A stretch of DNA of 64,000 nucleotides from the NCBI GenBank assembly GCA_030674185.1, contig JAPXFY010000015.1, positions 28,807,185 to 28,871,184 on the forward strand, in the 5' to 3' direction. Source of the stretch: Monoplex corrugatus. Taxonomy: Eukaryota > Mollusca > Gastropoda > Littorinimorpha > Ranellidae. The position numbers and the translations under genes were made by a program. Position 1 is the stretch's first letter. Each line of letters starts with the position of its first letter. A model generated the notes under the pieces. The model ran no database searches. It was not told where the DNA came from and worked only from the letters and a program-made list of their open reading frames with translations. Below, in pieces: positions 54,690 through 64,000 of this stretch.

Positions 54690-56533
54690 TAGGATTTTTG
54701 TGACATGACTCCTCAAGCTGATTGTACGATGGAATTTGCATTCTATAGCCCCTGTTTTCTTTGGAAGTGCAATGAAAATTGATTTTTACATACCGTTGGG
54801 GATTTTTCCTGTGTCATAGATTTCATTTAGGAGGATTGTTGTTTTTTCAATACCAATTTTTTAAGGCCTCAATCATTTCTATAATAATATTGTCTGGTCC
54901 TGGGGTAATTTTTTTCAGTGCTGCTCTAACTTCATCTTTCATTATGAGTAGTCCTTCAGCGTTCTTTTTTGTGTGTCTTTTTCCATGATAGGCATACCAT
55001 CTTTTGATTTTAAGCAACCAGTTGATGCACATGTCTTGCATGTCTTTTTCCTGTGGGCAGTTTCTTCAGTGTTTCTGTACATAACTTGAGGATCTGTTTT
55101 GTGTTGGTCTTCTATTTCTTTGCACTTTGTTCATAGCTAAGCTGCCTTAGCTTTATTGCACCTATTCCTGATTTCCGTGTTTATCTTTTTATATTTTTCC
55201 TCTTTTCCGTTTGTCTTCCTCTGCTCTTCCATCAAGCCTAAAATTTCTTTTGTCAACCAGTTCTTTGTTGCTTTTCTTTCAACTCAAGGGATTTCTTCAC
55301 AAGCTTCATTTATTGAGTTTGTCAACTTTGTCTATTGTTCTTCACTGTCACCTACGTCCTCCAGAACACTAAGTTTGTTTTGAACATGTATGTTAAATTT
55401 TTCACAGGTCATTTCATCTGTCTTTACGAGTCTAAGATTTAGTTTGATGTTACTTTTGGTCTGTTTTCTTTTCTTTAGTATTGGCCTAAATCTAAATCTG
55501 ATTTGCATTGATGTTTGGCCTCTCTAATACTCGTAACAGTTTTCAGTTTCTTCTTGAGTACTTGTGGATGTTGTTGTGTATACTTGGATGATGTTGGTAT
55601 CAAATGGCTTACCATCCAAGTTAACTAGCAAAACTCGGTCTGACACAGCTCAGCATCCCTTGATAGATTTTGACTTGTCCCTTTCTATTATGATGCCTAC
55701 ACCTCTTTCAGGTGTGTTTCCACCAGAATATATTATTGTATGCGTGTCTGATGTTATCATGCCTGCCCCCTTCCATCTCACTTCCAGTAGTCCTAAAAGA
55801 TTAATGTTAAGCCTTTCCATTTCCATCTTGACATTTTCCAATTTTCCCCTTTGCAGCAATGTCCTTACATTACACATTGCAATTTTGATATTTTTTTTAA
55901 TTTGATCACAGTAGCTTGCTGATGGTTGGGTGTCATCTGCACAGCATGACGGTTCCTACTGGATGAAGGTGCACCACAGGAGCCCCTAGTTGTGACGTTT
56001 TCCTCCTTTTTCATATTTTGGCTGGTCATGACAGTCTTGGGAGGATGCGATGGTGGTTTCCCATTGCCTTCGTTTGGTTTTTGTACGGACTCTCCACTAG
56101 CCTTTGTCGTTCCCACGACTCCCACAAGGCAGTAGGGGTGATTTTCTGTGGTCTATCCTGAGATTACCACAAGGCAGTGGTGGTTTTCTGTTAGGGTTTA
56201 CTCCCTTAGCCTTAGTTTCACTCAAGACGCCCATGCCAGTGGACCTGGATGCTGCATGTCTGGGGGCCAGACCTCCGCCAGAACACATAAACTGAAATAG
56301 CTAAAAACTCTTGATCAGAGGGCAATTCACAGATAAGCTGCCAGAACATGTGAACTGGAAGAACTGGAAATACTTGATCGTTGGGAAGGCCAGGTGGGAG
56401 TTGAAGGTGAGCCATGATAAGTATGTTTATTAAAGTTGATTTTGGGGGAAAATATCCATTTTGTAATACATACTATACCTTGACTCATGAGCACAGAATA
56501 GCAGTACAAGGATGGAGAACTAACTTGATTGTT

Positions 56534-57696
<1,163 letters not shown>

Positions 57697-57699
57697 GAG

Positions 57700-58066
57700 G
57701 GGATGTTCTAGAATGGGTGCATTGGAAGTGAAGTGATGATAGAAGGAAACCCCTCGGAGTCACCCATTCAAAAGTGAGAGACATCACAAAGGTAGAAACA
57801 GATGATGGTGACTGGGAAGCGCCCTGAAACTGCCTCCATGATTTACTTGATGTAGCCAGATGAGAATGTCGTGGACATTGACTTAGCTAGTTTCAGGTAC
57901 TTAATCCCAAAAGGGATCCATTGGCAATCTTTTGGTTAAGGGAATGAGAACAGGTTGCTTCTAAAACTCAGTAGAGTTTTGGGCAGATGAGGAAATCACA
58001 ATCTGAATGTCATCCCATAACCCTTTGTATGCTGCTTAGAGCCTGACATGAAGGACAAGGAGCTCT
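57700..58066 (+). other. Intron 7 segment, nothing recognised
   Basis: No motif found between the L2-like tail and the SINE-like fragment at 58.07 kb. Confidence 0.4.
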
Positions 58067-58100
58067 GGTAGTCGGCTGGGCTGTAAGCAATATGAATTTG
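58067..58100 (+). mobile_element. SINE-like tail fragment
   Basis: TAGTCGGCTGGGCTGTAAGC followed by AATATGAA. It matches the tail of the SINE-like copies at 17.75 and 24.1-24.4 kb. Confidence 0.45.
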
Positions 58101-61044
58101 AACTCTGGATGCATGCATACGGTACCTGACCTGGGCTGAAGGAGAGTCGTGGGAAGGGAAATTCTGGAAACCTGGCTGGGATGGTCACAGAGGAACAAAA
58201 GGAATGAGAGTAGGTTGTGATTGTGTCTTGTCACAGAGAAACAGTAGTTGGATGTTAACAGAGCAAGATCCAAGTCTTACGAGTAATTGTCTTGGAAAGC
58301 AGTGCAGGTGCACAGTCCTACTTCTAGGCTTGGCTCTGATAGAATGGAGCCTCTGGAGTCTAAAGCTATTGGCTCGATTGGCAATGCATTGATACAGTCC
58401 CGAGTTGGTCAGCATGAGTTGAGAAGAGATCAGTGAAGTTGATCAAGGTTAGTCTGCTGTTGGGCAGCTGCCACTTCAAAACTTACTTGACAATGACAGA
58501 GGAAAGTCCACAACTCAGTTGGCCTGGCTGGAACCAGCAGAAACCACTTTGAGACTTGTATTTGGCACCGGTATGGCAGAGTTCATTGTGCATTTGGCTC
58601 TGTGATTGGCAGTTGGTGCACCACTGGTTTTGACAGAGCATGAGTGCCTCATACAGGTGGAAGTGGAGCTTTGCCTCACAAGAGGTGTATAGCTGAGCTG
58701 GCTGCCAGTGATGCTAATTATTGAGGGGCAGGGGAGGCAGATGCACTGAGCAGGTGAGCGGCTGCAGATGTGGTAGTGCCTCTCACTGCCTGGAATGGGT
58801 TGATGCAAACTGAAGTGGAAGATCAAGATTGCTCTATTAGGTGCAGACAGAATGCACAGCACTGGAAGGGAACCATTTTGAGACACCAGCTTTGTACCAG
58901 CTTTGCACTGATTGAGCAGAACCTAGGGCTGGTGTTGATTGGGGGGGGGGGGGAGGGTGACTGAGGAGGCAGGCAAGGCCTGCAGAGGGGCAAAGCAAAA
59001 AGAGAAAGATGAAGAAAAAGAAGAGCAAGCTGTTGTCTTGATTGGGGGAATGGCTGTGGAGGCTGGAATTGCCTGCAAAGGGGCAAAGGAAAGAAAGAAA
59101 GATGAGGAAAAAGAAGACAGGCTGAATGAGTGGAAATTGAAAGGTAAAGGGCTGAAGGGCCAAGCATTTGTCTTGATTGTCTTGTTCTTCCCCAAGGAGA
59201 GAAAATCAGGTGGAATTTGTCATTGCTTATCACTCATCTCTGCTGGAGCTTGTGCTCCAGTAGTCCTTCACTTCTAGGTTATGAAATAAGCCCATGTGTT
59301 CACAGATGGCAAAGAGGCCTACCAAGCCATGGGCTGTTATTCCATTTTCTGGCCACTGTCTGAAAAAAAACTTTTTGCCCCTTCAGTTGTTCTCTTGTTT
59401 CCAAGTTTCAGCTGCATGTCTGCAGAAATGGTAAAACATTGCCTTCATTGTCCTTTTTCTTCCTCAACTCTGTGAAAAATACTCGCTTTGGATGCCATTT
59501 TTGACATGTAGACAGTGGGGGGAAGGGAGTCTGTTATTAACATGCCATACACAGTATTACGTGGCCAAGCTTTCCTTTTGGTTTCAAGTTGCTGACTGCT
59601 ATGTTTTAACTCATGAAGTCAACCGGTCACGCATACGCCTTGTGAAAATTCTTTAATTAACGGAAATGCTGTAGCATTCGCTTGTCTTCACATGTGGAAT
59701 GCTGCAGCCTTTTCATCACTCCAACAGTTCTTTCAGATTCATTTGAGTGTGAATTTCAACTTAGTATTGCTGTATGTTGTTCAGCTTGAAGCAACCACAT
59801 ACTTCTTTAATCAGTTGATTCACAGTGTGTAGCTGCTGTAAAGGGCAGCCCAATTTTGTCAAGTGATATAGATCCAAAGTCTCAATTTTGTCATGTTAGG
59901 GAGGCCCACTTTATTCCAGTGAGCCTGATGGTTGATTATACTATTTGCCATCAGCAGAAAGCTGAAATACTGCACACAAATTTGTGGTCTTGATCATAAA
60001 ACTTAAGTTCTGACTTACAATTGTTATGGCTGACATTAAAGGGAAAACAACATCATTTAAATCCTTTGGGATTATTGATTTTCTTTTCATTGATGTTGAT
60101 CAGAAAAGATTTGAAAGACTACGTTAGGATTGAGAACATGTTCAAAAGAGTCAAAGCCTGCAATATATTGTAAATGTAGCACAAATGCAAAAAAAAGAAC
60201 AAACTAACAAACACTACAGTATAACAGACTGTTGTCAGTGACCACGCACTTCCACCACACACCCCTGCCTACACACACACTCACATACACACTCACTCAC
60301 ACACTCACTCACACACTCACACTCACATTCAAAAACAAAGCTATATCTCGATGGCTGCCATTTTGAAAATTTCGGAGCTACACTCACTTGAAAAGTTTGG
60401 AAGCTCATAAAATATCAGATTCTCAAGCAAAATATTCACAATTTGGTGAGAATGTAGAAAATCCTATTTACACTTGTACATCACAAAATTGTTGCTGCTT
60501 ATCAACTGAAAATTGATTAAAAATCATTTTAAAATCAGTAGTCTGTTGTTGCTTAACTTTTGTTTCAGAAAGAGGACAGAGGTTTTGAACAACAACGACT
60601 ACTGTGAGATGTTCCAGTTTTGCATGAAAGGAGACTCCAAGAATACAAACACAAGTTTAGGCAACAACCCTGTATTTATTCAATAGCCCATTGTACCATA
60701 TCATGATGAACAACATTGCATACCCATGAATTGTTGTTCAAACAAAATATTGTGTGGGATGTGTGAGATAATCTGGTGAAAAGCAAGTTATAAATCTTCC
60801 AGGCAACACTGGTTTTCAGTTCTGATAGTCTGTTGTTGCAGAAAGTATTCCTTCCCCGTTGGAACTGAATTGGGGGGGAAGAAGGTGGTATTTCATAGTG
60901 ATCCATTCTTCCCTGTGAAAAGCCTGTAAGCTTGTTTTGTGCAACAACAGTTTTTGTAGTATAACTTTGAAATTTGATAAACAGCTTAACTTTGAAATTT
61001 GATAAACAGCTTCTTTGGCACTTTATTATCATGAATTTTATAGT
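58101..61044 (+). other. Intron 7 segment with minor repeats
   Basis: Two diverged units of about 105 bp (58925-59035 and 59036-59130) share TTGATTGGGGG, GGGGCAAAG and GATGARGAAAAAGAAGA. A (CACACT)-rich patch lies at 60268-60330, and a 25-bp tandem duplication (TTTGAAATTTGATAAACAGC) at 60967-61012. I see no gene. Confidence 0.45.
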
Positions 61045-61051
61045 AATATCT

Positions 61052-62489
61052 CATCATCATCATCATTCTCCTGCCCGTGATGGGCGTAGAGGAGAGATGA
61101 GAGACACTCTTGAAGCCAGCCGTCGCCAACCGGTCCTGTCCTCCGCCTGTCGCACCAGCATGGGGCCATCCAACCTGGTCCATTCTTTGATGTTGTCCAT
61201 CCAGCATTTGGCTTGTCGTCCCCTTCGTCTGCCGCCTCCCAGTGTACCCTGGAGGACCGTTTTGGGCAGTGAGTTGTGGCGTGTGACATGCCCGAACCAC
61301 GACAGCTTCCTGTTCTTGACTGTTGCCAGGAGGGGTTCTTGTGGGCCTGCGAGTGTTGTTATTTGGCTCCACACAAAGTCGTTTGTCTTCCGATCTTGCC
61401 AAGAGATCCCGAGCAAGCGCCTGAAGCATTTAGTTTCAAACGTCTGGATTCTCTTGGTGGTCTCTGCTGTCATGGTCCAGCTCTCGCATCCATACAGCAG
61501 GATGGGGAGCACCAGGGACTTGTACAGCTTCATCTTCGATGGAAAGCCGATCTCTCTGCTCTTCCAGATCTTGTTTAGCTTTACCATCGCTGCTGTTGCG
61601 ATCGCTAGTCTGGTCTTGATTTCTGTTGTAGAGCGACCGTCTTTGGTGAGAGTGGCGCCAAGGTATTTGAAAGCGTCCACTTCTTCAAGCTGTTGCCCGT
61701 TCATGTAGATTTCAGCATGGGTGTTGGTTGTGCTGTTGACCAGGACTTTGCTTTTTTCTGTGCTCACTTCCATTCCGTGTGCACCTGCACTTTCTTCCAG
61801 TCTCATGGTCAGGTCTTGTAGTTCTTCGTTGCTGCCTCCCATCAGGTCGATGTCATCTGCGAACCTCAGGTTGTTGATGGTTCTTCCTCCGATGGAGACA
61901 GTGGAGTGGAAGTCATGGAGGGCTTCACGCATGATGTTCTCCAGGAAGAGATTGAACAGCACGGGAGAGAGTAGGCAGCCTTGACGGACTCCAACTGTGG
62001 TCTTGAAGTAGTCCCCTATCTGGTTGTTGAGGAGAACTGCGCTGCTGGCAGTGTTATACAGCGCCTGGATGGTTTGGACGAGACCTTCCTCAATGCCAAA
62101 CTTTCTTAGCACCTGCCACAAACCCTTATGCCACACCCTGTCGAATGCTTTTTTAAAGTCTATGAAGTTGTGGAACAGGTCTCTCTGATGCTGCAGATGT
62201 TTCTCCATCATTATCCGGCAGGTGAAGATCTGTTCTACTGTGCTTCTGCCCGCCCTAAATCCAGCTTGTTCTTCCGCAAGGTGTTCTTCCGCTTCTTTCT
62301 TCAGTCGATTCAATATGACTCTGAGCATGATCTTGCTGGTGTGGCTAATGAGACTTATTGTTCTGTAGTTCTGGCATTGGCGCATATTTCCCTTTTTGGG
62401 CAGGGGGATGATGAGTGATTGAGTCCATTCTGTGGGCCACTGTTTTGTCTCCCAGATCTTCTGACAAATCGATGTTACACGAGTGACCA
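61052..62489 (-). mobile_element. RTE-type LINE copy B, 5'-truncated, with 7-bp TSD
   Basis: Direct repeat AATATCT flanks it (61045-61051 and 62490-62496). In the minus sense it starts inside the RT and ends with a (GATGAT)n tail. It is a different RTE family from A1-A4. Its coding region is a single uninterrupted frame. Confidence 0.92.
61063..62488 (-). CDS. RTE-type reverse transcriptase, truncated but with an open frame
   Basis: About 475 codons without a stop, entering from non-element sequence. Blocks in order: WPTEWTQSLIIPLPKKGN, YRTISLISHTSKIMLRVILN, LAEEQAGFRAGRSTVEQIF, FIDFKKAFDRVWHKGL, GVRQGCLLSPVLFNLFLENI, LRFADDIDLMGGSNEELQ (catalytic FADD), VDAFKYLGATLTKDGRS, YGCESWTMTAETTKRIQTFE and GGGRRRGRQAKCWMDNIKEW. 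The endonuclease is missing, so it cannot transpose alone. The upstream in-frame ATG at 62565 lies in flanking intron. An intact frame and clean TSD indicate a recent insertion. Confidence 0.93.
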
Positions 62490-62673
62490 AATATCTACCA
62501 CATACCAAAAAATTGAAAAATGCAAAGTTTTTGAGATAGACCGTTGTTGCTCTAAGGTATTGCACTGTCTCTCATTTACTCACACACTCAGATATTTCAG
62601 TTTTACATTGTGAACAATATGCATGTGTTAAGGATGATATTAATTGAGAGGTCTGTGCTGTTTGTCTGCAGAG

Positions 62674-62765
62674 GAAGCTGTTGGACAGTGTGAAAGAAGA
62701 ATGGAGGGGACTGCTCACTAAAGCTTTTGAAAAGAAACTGCGCTATATGGCTCGCAAATCCAGAA
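62674..62765 (+). CDS. POLRMT: POLRMT exon (last in window)
   Basis: A 92-bp exon encoding KLLDSVKEEWRGLLTKAF, then EKKLRYMARKSR, with donor GTAAGATT at 62766. It corresponds to the vertebrate LKTLRDQWEKALCRALRETKNRL segment. Two overlapping acceptors exist (CTGCAGAG). Only the second (exon starting at 62674) completes the AT left by the previous exon as ATG and keeps the frame. The first would keep the frame only if another exon intervened. The exon leaves with one base of a split codon. The catalytic domain follows outside the window. Confidence 0.82.
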
Positions 62766-62869
62766 GTAAGATTATGGCTTTGATTGTTTTAGCTGTTTAC
62801 TCAATAATGGTAATAACTCCATTCGTGTAGTGCAAACTGTCCACATGAATACATGCTTTTTGGACTTTA

Positions 62870-64000
62870 TCATCATCATCATCATCATCATTTTTTTGGT
62901 GATCATGGTCCTCCATACGAATCTGTCACTTGTCGCTGCAAGTACATCTCCCACCCTCTCTGTCCCCAGCCACCCTTCCAGTCTGTCCAATATTTTCTCC
63001 TGGGTCTACTGGTGTTCTCTTTTCCTCCAGCTTTCCTGTTGTGACCAGGTGCTATAATTTCTCTTTCTTCATAAAATGCACTATAAATGTTGCTTGTCTT
63101 TTCCTGATCTTTATTATTGATCTTCTTGTGTCTGCCTCCATCAAGACTGTCCCGTTTGTTTTCTTCGCTGTCCATGGAACTTTCAACATTCTTCTTTGAA
63201 ATCACATTTCAATTTTGTTCTGACTTTGTGTGTTGACTGTCCATGCCTCACAACGGTACGGCAATATCAGTTCTATATGACACTCAAAAACTCTGTTCCT
63301 GATGTTAATTGTTAGGTATTTGTTGGTGAGAACGCTTTTTATGTTCCTGATGTTAATTGACAGGTATTTGTTGGTTAGAATGCTTTTCATCTTCTTGAAT
63401 GCTGTTTTGGCTTGGCCGATTCTTTGAGCTATTTCTTAAGTGCATCAGCTGTCTGGTGAGGTGACTGTTCCCAGATATTTAAACTTATCAACCTGTCTTG
63501 ATGTGCCATTTGCTGTTATTTTGCATGAGGGGATTTCTTGTTATTTACTGATTACCATGACTTCAGCCTTCTTGCTATTTAACTCCAACCCTTTATTTTT
63601 GCTTTCTATTTCTGTTATATTCACAAGATTTTGTAGGTCTTTTTCATTTTCTGCAATTAGCTCAGTGTCATCTGTGTAATAAATGTTGTTCATCATTTTC
63701 CTCCTATCTTTATCCGAGCGCATTCTTCGAAGTTTCTCATGATGGTTTTGCTGTAAAGTGAAAACAAATCTGGTGACAGAACACAACCCTGCCTAACCCC
63801 TCTTTTGATATTTTGGAAAGGGCTTGTTTCATTTTCTATTCTCGTTGCTGCTGTTTGTTCCCAATACATATTTCTGATTATTCATAGATCTTTTCCATCA
63901 ATATTGAGCCTTTCTAGTTGGTTGATCAATTCGTCGTGTCTTACCCGATCGAAAGCCTTGGTATAATGAAAGCATAAGTGTAAATCCTTATTCAACTCGA
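62870..64000 (-). mobile_element. RTE-type LINE copy A4, runs off the window
   Basis: Same family as A1-A3 on the minus strand. A (GATGAT)n tail lies at 62870-62891, then RT C-terminal pieces in several frames: TSRPRRKYWTDWKGGWGQRG, RCEAWTVNTQSQNKIEM, and from 63786 DKDRRKMMNNIYYTDDTELI followed by LELNSKKAEVMVISK. The YADD box reads YTDD here. A 51-bp partial duplication in the IKSVLTNKYL region lies near 63300-63390. The element continues past 64000. Confidence 0.9.

Larger units (their letters stand above)
50705..56335 (-). mobile_element. RTE-type LINE copy A3, near full length, carrying two nested insertions
   Basis: Flanked by the 14-bp direct repeat AGCTGCCAGAACAT (50691-50704 and 56336-56349). 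In the minus sense it runs from a 5' leader (56335-55900), endonuclease start (NVRTLLQRGKLENVKMEMER, 55877-55650), linker and RT start (MKDEVRAALKK, 55041-54847), RT end (51800-50745, TSEIASRIGQAKTAF, TPGRPRKKILDGLTAWL) to a (GATGAT)n tail. The nested insertions are an L2-like LINE (51836-53885) and a TTAA MITE (53998-54689). Without them the element is about 2.9 kb, a plausible RTE length. All coding parts are broken. Confidence 0.92.

Noticed and set aside
58515..59233. Minus-strand ORFs of 90-136 codons
   Set aside because: These are the complement of the same purine-rich repeat and its flank; low complexity.
58939..59277. 112-codon Lys/Glu-rich ORF
   Set aside because: Composed of two diverged copies of a purine-rich repeat of about 105 bp. 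No start context or domain.
60569..60685. Possible extra POLRMT exon after a TTTCAG acceptor
   Set aside because: The frame that would fit the preceding AT has no usable donor before the stop at 60683, and the peptide (KRTEVLNNNDYCEMF) does not resemble the family. The direct join 47750 to 62674 already works.

Overview
The window is eukaryotic nuclear DNA. It is AT-rich and intron-dominated, packed with dinucleotide microsatellites and with fragments of RTE, L2-like and Jockey-like LINEs, DIRS, piggyBac, mariner and other DNA transposons. The repeat content and a recurring SINE-like tail (CAGTCGGCTGGGCTTTAAAC) suggest a lophotrochozoan, most likely a gastropod mollusc. The species is inference only. 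There is no bacterial-style gene organisation, and I saw no rRNA, tRNA or CRISPR.

The only host gene I can support is on the + strand and spans the window: POLRMT, the mitochondrial single-subunit RNA polymerase. Eight coding exons are recognisable: 1086-1241, 10378-11258, 12285-12416, 21092-21250, 30316-30384, 35103-35210, 47602-47750 and 62674-62765. Their reading phases join without a break over about 582 codons. They cover the N-terminal extension, the pentatricopeptide-repeat (PPR) region and the start of the N-terminal domain. The first exon(s) lie upstream and the catalytic polymerase domain lies downstream of the window. Introns run from 1 to 15 kb.

The rest is intron filled by mobile elements. 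Intron 1 (1.2-10.4 kb): a Harbinger-like fragment, an RTE LINE (A1) and a decayed DIRS retrotransposon. Intron 2: a 239-bp Tc1-type MITE. Intron 3 (12.4-21.1 kb): a near-complete piggyBac carrying two later insertions, a SINE tail and RTE copy A2. Intron 4 (21.3-30.3 kb): tandem duplications, SINE-like copies, a 3.2-kb TIR element of unknown superfamily with a minus-strand coding relic, and a minisatellite of about 29-bp units. Intron 5: a second DIRS copy interrupted by a 782-bp internally deleted piggyBac derivative. Intron 6 (35.2-47.6 kb): an L2-like remnant, two TTAA-flanked elements, Jockey-like and other LINE pieces, and a LINE bracketed by (TC)n on both sides. Intron 7 (47.8-62.7 kb): a 941-bp relative of the 3.2-kb TIR element, a full-length but frameshifted mariner, a three-level nest (RTE LINE A3 carrying an L2-like LINE and a TTAA MITE), a second L2-like copy in inverted orientation, and an almost intact 3' half of another RTE LINE (B). 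Intron 8 begins with RTE copy A4, which runs off the window.

Several insertions have exact boundaries from target-site duplications or from a second copy that acts as an empty site, so part of the order of transposition events can be read directly.
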